Source: Streptomyces katrae | Lineage (GTDB): Bacteria > Actinomycetota > Actinomycetes > Streptomycetales > Streptomycetaceae | Length of the DNA: 64,000 nucleotides | Direction: 5' to 3' | Assembly: GCF_002028425.1 (NCBI RefSeq) | Contig: NZ_CP020042.1 | Location: 62,001 to 126,000 of the forward strand | Shown here: positions 44,956 to 53,781 of the stretch, in pieces | How positions within the stretch are numbered: the stretch's first letter is position 1 | How the letters are laid out: each line of letters opens with the position of its first letter | The notes under the pieces: model-generated | The model's database searches: none | Told to the model about the DNA's origin: nothing | What the model saw: the letters and a program-made list of their open reading frames with translations, nothing else | Translations under genes and position numbers: made by a program

Positions 44956-46662
44956 GTGAGGAAGACGACCAAGCAGGCCATCAGCTGGGCTAGTGCGGCA
45001 CTCGCGAGTGGAGGGATTCTCTTCGCGGGCATGACGATCCTGCCGGCGAACGCGAGCTCCCCCGCGAGCTTCGGCGTCAGGGGCGTGGACACCAGCCACC
45101 ACAACCACGCCGGTGGTGCGGCGATCGACTGGAACAAGGTCCGCGCCTCCGGTTACGTGTTCATGGTCGCCAAGGCGACCGAGGGCGCCGACTGGAGCGA
45201 CCGCTGGTTCAGCCGCGACCTCCAGGCCGCCAGGCAGGCCGGGCTGTTGCAGGGTGCGTACCACTTCTACGGGCGCACGCCGGGGGCCGCCCAGGCCCGC
45301 AACTTCGTCGACACGATGAAGGCGGCCGGCTACACGGGAAAGCGCGCCGGAGAGCTGCCGCCCACACTCGACCTGGAGCTGGACAAGGCCGGGCACTGCC
45401 CGGGCAACTTCAGCACCGCAGGCGTCAAGGCCTTCCTCGACGTCGTGAGCACGCAGATGGGTGTCAAGCCGATCATCTACACCAACAAGCCGTTCGTCGA
45501 CACCTGCATGAACGGGAACGGGTCGATGTTGGCGGGTCACGTCCTGTGGCAGCCGCGGTACGAGAGCGGCACGAAGGAGCCCGCAGCCGTTCCGCGTGCC
45601 GGGCAGGGCTGGAAGATCTGGCAGTACACCGAGACCGGCAACGTGCCCGGCATTCCGTCAAAGAACAACGTCGACCTGAATGTCTTCCGGGGCTCGCTCG
45701 CCGAGCTGCGGCAGCTCGCCCATCTCGGCGCCGGGGGCGGGGACAGTACCACGCCCGCCCCGCAGCAGCCGACCGCTCCGCCGGTCACCGGGGCGCCGGT
45801 CCTCAAGGCGAACAGCCGCGGTACCGACGTCGTCACTGCGCAGGAGCTCCTGAACGCCTCGGGTGGCCGGATCGACGCGGACGGGGAATTCGGCCCCGCC
45901 ACCACCGCCGCCGTCCGCACCTTCCAGACCACCAAGAAGCTTCCCGCCGACGGCATCATCGGCCCCCGCACCTGGGGGGCGCTGCTTGTCACGGTCAAGC
46001 AGGGCAGCCGTGGCCCCGCCGTCAAGGCCCTGCAGCATCAGCTCAACGCCTCGGGCGGCCACATCGACGCGGACGGGGAATTCGGCCCCGCCACCACCGC
46101 CGCCGTCCGCACCTTCCAGACCACCAAGAAGCTTCCCGCCGACGGCATCGCCGGCCCGCGCACCTGGAGCCTCCTGCTCACTGACACCGGCGGCTCCGCG
46201 GGTGTCCCGGCGGGCAGCGCCGTCGCCCTCGCCAAGCAGCTCCTGGAGACGCCGGGGATCACATTCGCCCGCACGCACTCGGAGACCCGTCACAACGCCT
46301 CCAGCGCCTACAGCAACATCGTCGACATGGCCGCCGGGCGCGGCGCGCTCACCAGCCCGGGAAGCCACGTCGGGTCCAAGCGGGTCCAGCTGGACCCGCG
46401 CATGCTCCGGGGCCTGCTCACCCTGCACGACAAGTACGGCTACCGGATGAACATCAGTGAGTTCGTCGGCGGTGTGCACAGCAAGACGTCCCGCCACTAC
46501 CGCGGCCTGAGCTTCGACGTGAACGTGATCAACGGCAAGCACGTCGGCAAGGGCGCACCCCACAAGGCCGTGATGAACCTCTGCTCCCAGCTCGGGGCCA
46601 CGGAGCTCCGCGGCCCCGGGGACCCGAACCACGACACCCACATCCACTGCGCCTGGAAGTAG
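44956..46662 (+). CDS. Secreted GH25 lysozyme with two PG-binding domains and an M15-like domain
   Basis: 568 residues from GTG 44956, with GAGAGGA upstream. Signal peptide with cleavage near ANA-SS. Residues 40-245: GH25 muramidase (GVRGVDTSHHN, FMVAKATEGADW, LPPTLDLELD with catalytic acids). Then a Pro/Thr linker and two peptidoglycan-binding domains (each DADGEFGPATTAAVRTFQTT and LPADGI-GPRTW). C-terminal 150 residues: M15/VanY-like peptidase with SRHYRGLSFDVNV (HxxxxxxD) and DTHIHCAW zinc ligands. It should cleave both glycan and peptide bonds of cell wall. The two PG-binding units carry an 87-bp identical DNA repeat. The next gene is also PG-binding. Confidence 0.92.
   Translation: MRKTTKQAISWASAALASGGILFAGMTILPANASSPASFGVRGVDTSHHNHAGGAAIDWNKVRASGYVFMVAKATEGADWSDRWFSRDLQAARQAGLLQGAYHFYGRTPGAAQARNFVDTMKAAGYTGKRAGELPPTLDLELDKAGHCPGNFSTAGVKAFLDVVSTQMGVKPIIYTNKPFVDTCMNGNGSMLAGHVLWQPRYESGTKEPAAVPRAGQGWKIWQYTETGNVPGIPSKNNVDLNVFRGSLAELRQLAHLGAGGGDSTTPAPQQPTAPPVTGAPVLKANSRGTDVVTAQELLNASGGRIDADGEFGPATTAAVRTFQTTKKLPADGIIGPRTWGALLVTVKQGSRGPAVKALQHQLNASGGHIDADGEFGPATTAAVRTFQTTKKLPADGIAGPRTWSLLLTDTGGSAGVPAGSAVALAKQLLETPGITFARTHSETRHNASSAYSNIVDMAAGRGALTSPGSHVGSKRVQLDPRMLRGLLTLHDKYGYRMNISEFVGGVHSKTSRHYRGLSFDVNVINGKHVGKGAPHKAVMNLCSQLGATELRGPGDPNHDTHIHCAWK
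45871..46149 (+). repeat. 87-bp perfect direct repeat inside the lysozyme gene
   Basis: Positions 45871-45957 and 46063-46149 are identical over 87 bases, starting ATCGACGCGGACGGGGAATT, with a 192-bp period. They encode the core of the two peptidoglycan-binding domains. Identity at the third codon positions means recent duplication or gene conversion. Confidence 0.88.
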
Positions 46663-46744
46663 TCCGGCCACACCTCAAGGGGGCGGACGCCGACCGGCGT
46701 CCGTCCCCTGTCGACCGTCCCCCTCATCCTCCTCGGAGAAGACC

Positions 46745-47521
46745 ATGACCACCACACGGTCCGCACGTCGTGCCGCTCAGCCGCGCCAGCCCTCTGGATC
46801 GCTGAAGCGGCTGCTCAGCTGGCTGCGACACCACCCGCTGGCGATGGGGCTCGTCGCTGTCGCCGTCCTCACCCTGACCGCCTCGGCCTGTCAGAACGCC
46901 CAGGGCCGCGCCGACAACACCGCACCGCCAGCCGCCGTGCCGACCTTCGCCGACTGCCCGACGGCCCCCTGCCCCACACCCGGCGAAGACGCCGGCACCG
47001 ACCGCAAAGGCGGGGACTCGGAAGGCGCCGGCAACACCGAAACCGGCACTCTCCTGGCACAGACCCCGCCTCCCGCGCCACTGGAGACACCGGTACACCG
47101 ACCCGGCTCCGGACCGCGCGCCTGGCCTCTCGTGAAGACCGGTGCCAAGGGCGAGAGCGTCGCCGCGATCCAGCTCCTGCTCACGGCCCATGGGTACCGC
47201 ACCGACGTCGACGCGGTGTTCGGCCCCGCGACAACGTCACACTTAATCTCCTACCAGCGTGATCGCTCCGTCGCCGCCGACGGCATCGTGGGTCCCGACT
47301 CGTGGCACGCCTTGATCATCAACGTCCGCACTGGTGACAAAGGCCCCGCCGTCCAAGCCGTCCAACGCCTCCTCACCGCAAACAGCCACTCCCTGACCGT
47401 GGACGGGGTCTTCGGCCAAGGAACCGCCCAGGCCGTCACAGCCTTCCAGACCGAACACCAGCTCACCGCCGACGGCATCGTGGGCCCGGACACCTGGTCA
47501 GCTCTCGCCAACCTCACGTGA
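46745..47521 (+). CDS. Membrane-anchored protein with two peptidoglycan-binding domains
   Basis: 258 residues from ATG 46745, with GGAGAAG upstream. A long basic N-terminus and hydrophobic segment (LAMGLVAVAVLTLTASAC) end in a lipobox-like TASAC, so it is probably lipidated or signal-anchored. A disordered Pro/Thr region precedes two PG_binding_1 repeats: KTGAKGESVAAIQLLLTAHG with VFGPATTSHLISYQRD, and TGDKGPAVQAVQRLLTANSH with VDGVFGQGTAQAVTAFQTEH. No catalytic domain. It follows the lysozyme by 82 bp on the same strand and may assist wall targeting. Confidence 0.82.
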   Translation: MTTTRSARRAAQPRQPSGSLKRLLSWLRHHPLAMGLVAVAVLTLTASACQNAQGRADNTAPPAAVPTFADCPTAPCPTPGEDAGTDRKGGDSEGAGNTETGTLLAQTPPPAPLETPVHRPGSGPRAWPLVKTGAKGESVAAIQLLLTAHGYRTDVDAVFGPATTSHLISYQRDRSVAADGIVGPDSWHALIINVRTGDKGPAVQAVQRLLTANSHSLTVDGVFGQGTAQAVTAFQTEHQLTADGIVGPDTWSALANLT

Positions 47522-47807
47522 CCGGCAGTGGTCGCGCAGCAGCCCTGTGCTCACCATGCCGCGGACTGCCATGAGCCTGCCCTCTTGCAGGGCCAACAAC
47601 AACATCGACATCGCGTCCTCGCCCTCCTGAAGGAGATCGTCGGCGTCAAGAAGCAGTTCGCCCAGCGGCCAGGGTCTGGCGGCTGTTCGGCAGCGCGCCG
47701 GGCGGCCGTCCCGAAGTCTGTTTTGCCTCATGCTGGTCGGCGGTCCTGGGCGGTTCGGCCGTCACGGCTCGTTGGAGACCGTGACGGACCGTTTGGCGGG
47801 GGTTCGC

Positions 47808-49036
47808 TCAGGAACGGGCCGGCCTGCGTACCGACAGACGGAGGCTCTTGTCCTCGTTGCGGGTCAGGAACACGGCGGTCCCGTCCTCGGTGTGCTCGAA
47901 GGGGAACTCCGTCCCCGCCTCAAGAGGCTTTGCGTCACCGGTGGTGGTCCTCAGATCCAGCTGGGCGAGCACGTAGAGACCACCGGGTAGTCGCGGGTGG
48001 CATCGTCGCTGGAGGCGACCTGCTGGCCGCAGACCAGCCGGGCCTGAGGTGCTCCGGTGCGCAGGTCGTGGACGGCCCAGATCGGGCTGTCGCCAGCCCT
48101 TTCCGCGCGCCAGCTGATGAGGGCGTGTCCGGCCGCGACGCCGTAGACACTGCCGTTCCGGTCTCCCAGGAAGCCGGACTTGGGGCCGACGCCCTCGGGA
48201 GTCACGTGTTCGCTGAAGTAGCGTCCCGGCATGCCGAAGCCTCCTCTGGGCAGGGCGACCAGGGGTCCGTCGGCAGTGGCGGCGACGACACGGCCGTTGC
48301 ACAGGGGCGGGCGGCACTGCTCAAGCAGCCGGCCGGAATCCTGGACAGCTACTTCTCCGCTGGTCACGTTGACCGTCGCGCTCCGGTCCGGAAAGTACCC
48401 CTCTTGTCCCCAGGCGACGAGCAGCCGGCCGCCCGTTGCCTGGACGCGGATCTCGCCGGGGTCGGCCGACACCGGTACGTCGATTTCCCGCAGGGGTTTG
48501 ACCGACTCTCCCTTCGCGTTCGCCGGGAAGATCGCCAGGCGCACGATCTCGGCGCCGTCGTGCAGCTGGTCCTTGCCCCGCAGGCCGTGGGCGTAGGCCA
48601 CGACGTAGGAGCGGCCGTCGATCTCCACGCCCTTCAGGTCCGGGATCTCTGCCAGTCCACTGGAGGCCTTCTGGGCCCCGGCTACCGGTGTCAGCCCAGC
48701 CCAGGGGGCAGACCGCCAGGCCAGCTTGCCGTCGGCTGAGCGTGTGGAGATGGTGTAGCCGTCGGGTGAGGCCTGCATGAACGCAACGGCCTGCGACCGC
48801 GGCACCACCGACACCGGCAGCGTCCTGACGGACTGCGGTACCCACGAGAGGACCTCGTCCCATCCCTTCGCGGCGTCGAAGGCCGGCGGCACGCTCAGCT
48901 TCGTGGGCGGTGCGGCGGCTGCGGCACCGCCCAGCCAGTCGCCCGCCTTGTTCTCAGCTGTGTCAGTGCCGCTGGAGCAGCTGGTGGCCAGTAAGGCCAG
49001 CAGAGCTGCCGCGGTCATTGCCTGTGCCGTACGCAT
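47808..49036 (-). pseudogene. Secreted lipoprotein, one frameshift near the 3' end
   Basis: ATG 49036 has AGAGGACGAGAAG upstream. Signal peptide and lipobox (ALLALLATSC), then about 390 residues of a propeller- or sandwich-like outer domain (VPQSVRTLPVSVVPRSQAVA, YTISTRSADGKLAWRSAPWA, YFPDRSATVNVTSGEVAVQD, QCRPPLCNGRVVAATADGPL). At about 47978 a base is missing and the frame would stop at 47951. In the corrected frame it continues LYVLAQLDLRTTTGDAKPLE to SVRRPARS and a stop at 47808. Either a sequence error or a small C-terminal truncation; otherwise intact. Function unknown. Confidence 0.72.
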
Positions 49037-49389
49037 CTTCTCGTCCTCTCGGGGGCGTCTGCCGTGCCGCGGGCGAAGAGCAGGTCGCCCGGCAGGATCG
49101 CGTTCTCGGGCACGGCGCGCCCGTCGTGGAGCCGGGTGTAGGTGGTGCGGGTGATCTCCTTGCGGGCCACTCCGTACGCGCGCCGGGTGAGGGAGGAGCA
49201 GTCGCAACGCTCGGACAGGTGGGGGCCGTGGGGGTTGGTGCAGCTGCCGCCCCACTGGTACATCGTGCCGAGCCGGCCCAGTGCAGCCGGGGTCCTCAGG
49301 CCCCGCCGCTGCCTGCGGCCACGCTTCCGGTCACTCGCGTCCACACCGCGCAGCCACAGACCGCCGGACCCCGTCCACCAGGCCGACAC
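49015..49389 (-). pseudogene. NlpC/P60 (C40) peptidase fragment
   Basis: Contains the P60 core: MYQWGGSCTNPHGPHLSERC, DCSSLTRRAYGVARKEITRT (catalytic Cys in CDCSSL) and ILPGDLLFARG. It then runs into the promoter and start of the lipoprotein gene (APERTRRC...), before the catalytic His. The N-terminal part (residues 1-35) is Arg-rich and doubtful. A truncated cell-wall endopeptidase left by deletion; it cannot be active. Confidence 0.65.
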
Positions 49390-49912
49390 CCGCCCCGGAA
49401 GCTGCGACGCTCAATGACCGCGACCCGATATGCGACCGAGCCAGCCGGCTCATTCTGCAGTGTCAGCACCCGGGTGGAGGGGGCCCGGACGCAGCCGTAC
49501 CCCGCCCTTGGCCAGCCACTCGGGCGGCACGGTGTGCGGGTAGTCCTCGACCCGGCGCAGGGGGAACTCCCCCAGGCCCGGGGGCAGTGCGTGGGTGCCG
49601 GACTCCGGCAGCCGCGATGTCTGGATAAAACGGATCTACACCCCTTCACCAAGGAACAGTGCATTTCCATCGACCCGTACCGAACCTGTCACCGCGGACG
49701 TACCCTTTATCCCGTTCGAAGCAATAATCGCCGCAGAAACGCCGATCGAGCCGGATCGTTACCTCAAGTTTTGCCCAGATCCAGTGACATCGCGGCGGCA
49801 GCATTCTTAGCTTCCTCTTACACGCGTCTTGACGCTTCTACGTACCCCCGCGGTTCCACGCGCATCGGCGATCCCGCTCCGCGTCCCGCGTCCCCGACGA
49901 AAGAGTTGCAAC
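49390..49912. other. Intergenic with possible decayed coding
   Basis: On the minus strand, 49470-49600 reads PLRRVEDYPHTVPPEWLAKG, a protein-like scrap of no recognised family. The right part (49620-49912) is AT-richer and should contain the promoter of the solute-binding protein at 49913; no convincing -35/-10 pair is assigned. Confidence 0.35.
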
Positions 49913-50731
49913 ATGAAGGTCCCCAAGGCTGGTGCGATGGCCGCTGTGATCGGCCTCGCCCTGACCGCCACCGGCTGCGGCGGCGACGAAGGACCCAAGG
50001 GGACCCTCTCCATCGGCATCGCCTTCGACCAGCCCGGTGTCGGCCTGCGCGAGGCGGCGGGCACCTTCTCCGGCTTCGACGTGGACGTCTCCAGGTACAT
50101 CGCCAAGGAGCTCGGCTACAAGCCCGAGCAGATCGAGTTCAAGCGGGTCGACAGCTCCGAACGCGAGCTGCTGCTCCAGTACAACGAGGTCAAGTTCGTC
50201 GCCGCGACCTACTCGATCAACGACCAGCGCCGGGAGAAGGTCGACTTCGCGGGCCCGTACTTCACGGCCCACCAGGACCTGCTCGTCCGCGCCGACGACG
50301 CCACGATCACCAAGGCCGAGGACCTCAACAACAAGAAGCTCTGCTCCACCGCCGGCTCCACCTCGGCGCAGAACGTCAAGCAGAAGCTGGCACCGAAGGC
50401 TAGCCTGCTTGAGCTCGACGGCTACTCGGAGTGCCTGATCGCCCTCCAGGACGGCCTGGTCGACGCCATGACCACGGACAACGCGATCCTGGCCGGTTAC
50501 GCCGCCCAGAAGGGCAACACGGGCAAGTTCCGCCTCGTCGGGCTGAACCTGAGCAACGAGAGCTACGGCATCGGCATCAAGAAGGGCAACCGGGATCTGC
50601 AGGCCAAGATCAACGCCGCCCTCAAGAAGATGGTCAAGGACGGCTCCTGGGAGGCGGCCGTGAAGAAGAACTTCGGCCAGGCCAACTTCAAGCACGAGCC
50701 CGCGCCGCAGGTCACCTCCGCGAGCAGCTGA
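49913..50731 (+). CDS. Glutamate/polar amino-acid ABC transporter solute-binding lipoprotein (GluB-like)
   Basis: 272 residues from ATG 49913. Lipoprotein signal (VIGLALTATGC) followed by SBP_bac_3 fold: LSIGIAFDQPGVGLREAAGT, FSGFDVDVSRYIAKELGYKP, VKFVAATYSINDQRREKVDF, AGPYFTAHQDLLVRADDATI, LCSTAGSTSAQNVKQKLA, VDAMTTDNAILAGYAAQKG, YGIGIKKGNRDLQAKINAAL. The GYxxDV and ExV-type ligand segments match glutamate-binding members. Binds the amino acid outside the cell for an ABC importer, but no permease or ATPase gene follows; IS debris starts at 50869, so the rest of the operon may have been lost. Confidence 0.9.
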   Translation: MKVPKAGAMAAVIGLALTATGCGGDEGPKGTLSIGIAFDQPGVGLREAAGTFSGFDVDVSRYIAKELGYKPEQIEFKRVDSSERELLLQYNEVKFVAATYSINDQRREKVDFAGPYFTAHQDLLVRADDATITKAEDLNNKKLCSTAGSTSAQNVKQKLAPKASLLELDGYSECLIALQDGLVDAMTTDNAILAGYAAQKGNTGKFRLVGLNLSNESYGIGIKKGNRDLQAKINAALKKMVKDGSWEAAVKKNFGQANFKHEPAPQVTSASS

Positions 50732-50868
50732 CGACGCCACGCCCCGGGGCGCGGCGCACCGCGTCGGTGAGGTCGTCCAACCCGTCTTCCCGGCCGTGTG
50801 ACTGCCTCGCCCACGTGTACGGGAACGCAAGCGATCGTCCAGGCCGGGAGCCCCGGTATCCCTCGGGC

Positions 50869-51645
50869 ATGACGGACGCGGAATGGGCTGAGGTCCGTGC
50901 CGCTCTCCCGGTTCCGGGCTGGCTCGAGGCTCGAGGGACGGGGCGGCCAGCCGGAAGGCTACTGCCATCGCCAGATGGTCGACGCGGTCCGTTACCTGGT
51001 CGCGGGCGGTATCACGTGGCGGTCGATGCCCGCTGACCTCCCCGCGTGGGACCGCGTCTACGCCTTCTTCCGACGCTGACGCGACAAAGGCCTGACGGCC
51101 GAGTTCCACGACTGGCTGAGAGACCGGATCCGTGAAGCGGCCGACCGCGACCGGGAGCCGACAGCGGGCATCATCGACGCTCAGTCGGTGAAGGGCGCCT
51201 CCTCTGTGCCGGCCGCGACCAGGGGCTTCGACGGCGGCAAAAAGGTCAACGGCCGCAAGCGTCACATCGTGGTGGACACCCTCGGTCTGCTCTTGACCGT
51301 CGTGGTCACGGCGCCTCCGTCACCGATCGGGAGGCCGGGCAGAGACTGCCGGCCCGGCTGCACGAACGGCACTGGCGCATCACGCGGGTCTCGGCGGACG
51401 GCGGCTACACCGGCCAACTTGTCGACTTCGCCCGCAGCATGCTGCGGATCGCGCTGACGGTGGTCAAACGCAACGGAGACACCACCGACTTCGTCGTCCT
51501 GCCCAAAAGATGGCTGGTGGAGCGCACGTTCGACTGGTTGATGCGCTCACGCCGTCTGGCCCGCGACTACGAAAGCCGAACCGACAGCGCCGAGGCGATA
51601 ATCCTCTGGTCGATGAGCATGGTCATGAGCCGCCGCCCCGCCCAG
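50869..51645 (+). mobile_element. IS5-family (IS1031-like) transposase pseudogene
   Basis: ATG 50869 starts MTDAEWAEVRAALPVPGWLE. Other frames supply HRQMVDAVRYLVAGGITWRS, MPADLPAWDRVYAFFRR, AGIIDAQSVKGASSVPAATR, GFDGGKKVNGRKRHIVVDTL (DDE first Asp), and RWLVERTFDWLMRSRRLARD (Glu region). At least four frameshifts and one stop; inactive. Located right after the solute-binding protein. Confidence 0.8.
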
Positions 51646-52114
51646 CGACGACGCCGAACAAGCCCGGACGCTGTTCTGCCAGCCAGCCACGCGCGGCCAG
51701 GCGCTTGACCTTCGACCACACACCCTCCACCTTCGCGGGCACAGGCTCCACTCCTACCGCCACCGCGAGTTCCCGACAGTCCATCGCCACGGGATCCGCC
51801 TCACTGCTACCCGTCAGAGCGTTCATGAGCTGCTGGTAGTCCGGCGACAGCATCGCAACGGCGAGGCGTTCGCGCCACACCGGCACCACCGAACCAGGCA
51901 CCGCACCCACCACCCCAGCCGGCCGATCGCCGGCCACCCCGCCCGATGGCCCTGCCTCACCGCGAGGTTCCCCAAGGACCTCGGCCACCGCCTCACGGAC
52001 GATCACGAACCGCTCCCACACAGCCTCGGCCTCCCGCAACTCGGCCTGAAGGGCATCCACCCGCTGCCGAGCGGCACGTTCACGCTCCTCCGGCAACCCC
52101 ATCACCGACGGCAT
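51623..52114 (-). CDS. Coiled-coil protein common in Streptomyces accessory regions
   Basis: 163 residues from ATG 52114. Starts MPSVMGLPEERERAARQRVD with a coiled coil (ALQAELREAEAVWERFVIVR). A Gly/Pro linker follows, then a winged-helix-like C-terminal domain (VWREQ-type block, LSPDYQQLMNALTGSSEADP, CRELAVAVGVEPVPAKVEGV, WSKVKRLAARGWLAEQRPGL). From memory, such proteins recur beside transposase genes in Streptomyces and Frankia; their role is unknown. Its 3' end overlaps the IS5-like remnant. Intact. Confidence 0.6.
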   Translation of the reverse strand: MPSVMGLPEERERAARQRVDALQAELREAEAVWERFVIVREAVAEVLGEPRGEAGPSGGVAGDRPAGVVGAVPGSVVPVWRERLAVAMLSPDYQQLMNALTGSSEADPVAMDCRELAVAVGVEPVPAKVEGVWSKVKRLAARGWLAEQRPGLFGVVAGRGGGS

Positions 52115-52244
52115 CCGGCACCTCCACCGAAGAGACGACACGACATCTCGTCCCTGCCACCAGAAGCCCCACCCCACTCCTGACCAGCAGAAACGCATCC
52201 ATCTCTCTCGGAAAGACAACGGCCTCTCACCCGCCACCAGCCTG

Positions 52245-52370
52245 GCACCCTCCCCCGCCAGGCGGTGTATCTCCACCAACGCACCGCCGGCCGCATCGGA
52301 AGCCTCACCCGACTCATCCGCCAAGCCGCGTCAGTGCCCCTGCTCAACGGCGTCTCCTGCGCGCCCGGTA
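52245..52370 (+). mobile_element. TniB-like ATPase C-terminal scrap
   Basis: Plus strand reads VYLHQRTAGRIGSLTRLIRQ then unrelated sequence. The same segment occurs at 61710-61780 (YLHQRTAGRIGSLTRLIRQA), as in the C-terminus of TniB-like transposition ATPases. Sequence 52370-52555 holds only protein-like fragments without a recognised family. Confidence 0.55.
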
Positions 52371-52555
52371 CGGCGACGAGGCAGTGCTCCCGGCCGTGAT
52401 CCGGGTCGAGTCCGCCCGCACCGCGCCGGGCGTCATCGAAAACGGCAGCCCCGTCGCCGAGACCGACCTCGCCGGACCACCGGAACGGCTGGCACTGCTC
52501 ACCGCCGCGCGGGTCCGGTCACCCGCTTCACCCCGGACGAGAGCGAATCGAGCGG

Positions 52556-52697
52556 ACCAGATCCGGGCTCACCGGATACCGCCGGCTCAAACACCGCTAC
52601 GAGCGCCATCCCCGCAACTACCTGGCCTGCCTCGGCATCGCCGCAGCCCCTCTAGTGCTACAAACGACTCGCCCGCTTCACCACACAGGACACGGTC
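52556..52697 (+). mobile_element. 3' end of an IS5-type element related to 4577-5360
   Basis: Reads LTGYRRLKHRYERHPRNYLA then LGIAAAPL, matching the transposase end at about 5230-5320. It ends with a right inverted repeat that differs from the copy at 5336-5360 at two or three bases (outer bases GACCGTGTCCTGTGTGGTGA in inverse). Only about 140 bp of the element remain. Confidence 0.75.
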
Positions 52698-52801
52698 TCA
52701 AAAGGGGTCACGGCGTGCGCTCTGCCCCCTTTCGCCGACACGGCCATGGAGGATGCGAGTACCACGTGGGCCCTCCTGCGCGACGGTTGGCTTGCTGCTG
52801 C

Positions 52802-53551
52802 TCAGGGCGCATCCATGGGCTCGTAGAGCACATCGGTTCTGAGAATTGTTTTCGTGCCCTCAAGAATCGGGGCCGAGTCGTGAAGCGTCCGATGCCAGAA
52901 GAGGAGCGCATCGCCCGGTTCGGGGCGGTGGGTGCTCAATATCTCCTCAGGCTTTGCGGGCCGGGGCCAGTCCGAGAAGTCGCGTTGCGCAAAGGGAATA
53001 TCGTTCTGCTTGTCGGCGATGAACCGCGTTTCTCCGCCCACTGCCTCATACGACAGGTAGACGACGACCGTCAGAAGAGTTCGCCTTCCGTCAGGGGCAA
53101 AATAGGGCGAATCGTAGTGCGGGACAAGAAGTCCTCCGTGTTCGTACGTGATGAAGCGCATACGCGGATTGACGGCTGCCGGCTTCCAGGGTCTTCCGTC
53201 TGAATCCGTCGGGTCATCCGATCCCACTTCAAACGACAGAAACTTCTGCAGCCTGCGGTAGAACTCTGCCGCCAAAGCTCTGGACTCAGCCGTGGCACGG
53301 AGATGGCCGACCGGATCTCCTTCTGTGTAGTTGGCGGCAATGCCGTCTCGGCCCACCGGCACAAAGCGCTGGGCAGCCAGTTCGGCTGCGAATACCTCCA
53401 CTTCAGCCGGAGTGAGGAAGTGGCTGATCACCCTGGCATCGACGTTTGGGAGCTTCGACTCGATCGGGGCCCATGAGTCATCGGCAGATATTCGGCTCAG
53501 CGTTTCTTCGGAGAGCTCAAAGGGATTTACCGGCATTTCGAACATGCTCAC
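52802..53551 (-). CDS. 2OG-Fe(II) dioxygenase (prolyl-4-hydroxylase-like)
   Basis: 249 residues from GTG 53551. The double-stranded beta-helix core is readable. Iron ligands are H145 and D147 (VPHYDSPYF); RRTLLTVVVYLSYEAVGGET and a DALLFWHRTLHDSAPILEGT strand carry the distal His (H224). K234 or R238 would bind 2-oxoglutarate (TKTILRTDVLY). The N-terminal 110 residues (FLTPAEVEVFAAELAAQRFV) match peptide- or amino-acid-hydroxylating relatives. It should oxidise a C-H bond using O2 and 2-oxoglutarate. Its start overlaps the stop of the 65-codon ORF upstream (GTGA). Base use is somewhat less GC-rich than its neighbours. IS debris begins about 105 bp downstream. Confidence 0.85.
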   Translation of the reverse strand: MSMFEMPVNPFELSEETLSRISADDSWAPIESKLPNVDARVISHFLTPAEVEVFAAELAAQRFVPVGRDGIAANYTEGDPVGHLRATAESRALAAEFYRRLQKFLSFEVGSDDPTDSDGRPWKPAAVNPRMRFITYEHGGLLVPHYDSPYFAPDGRRTLLTVVVYLSYEAVGGETRFIADKQNDIPFAQRDFSDWPRPAKPEEILSTHRPEPGDALLFWHRTLHDSAPILEGTKTILRTDVLYEPMDAP

Positions 53552-53745
53552 TTCTCCGTCCTGAGGTCATCGTCGATGCCACCGTGGCCGTGGACCCAAC
53601 TGCCCGGAACAGTTGCGGGCAGCAGATTGAGGCGAATGGCGGGACTGCTGGCCACGTACTTGTGCGCGTTGAATCCGTGGAGGGACTCGCGGCCCGTGAA
53701 GTCGGTGCCTGCAGGGAGCGGGGACCGCTGGGCGGTTATCGTCAT
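53548..53745 (-). CDS. 65-residue peptide coupled to the 2OG oxygenase (candidate RiPP precursor)
   Basis: ATG 53745, 65 codons: MTITAQRSPLPAGTDFTGRE start, a middle with LHGFNAHKYVASSPAIRLNL, and an end LPATVPGSWVHGHGGIDDDL plus RTEK. No signal peptide and no recognised domain. The TGA overlaps the oxygenase GTG (GTGA), so the two are co-translated. A short peptide gene directly before a peptide-type hydroxylase is the layout of a RiPP precursor with its modifying enzyme. An N-terminal accessory role, or simply a small unknown protein, cannot be excluded. Promoter at 53746-53781. Confidence 0.6.
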   Translation of the reverse strand: MTITAQRSPLPAGTDFTGRESLHGFNAHKYVASSPAIRLNLLPATVPGSWVHGHGGIDDDLRTEK

Positions 53746-53781
53746 GCTGACGAGATTAGGTCGTGGTGAACTCCGAAGCAA
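53746..53781 (-). promoter_or_regulatory. Strong promoter, leaderless arrangement
   Basis: On the minus strand: -35 TTGCTT (53781-53776), 17-bp spacer, -10 TAATCT (53758-53753), then seven bases to the ATG of the peptide gene at 53745. The spacing puts the transcription start on or next to the ATG, and there is no ribosome site, so the mRNA is predicted leaderless. Confidence 0.6.

Noticed and set aside
47498..47731. Minus-strand ORF LLLDADDLLQEGEDAMSMLL
   Set aside because: Looks partly protein-like but overlaps the PG-binding gene end, has no ribosome site and no recognisable family; insufficient support.
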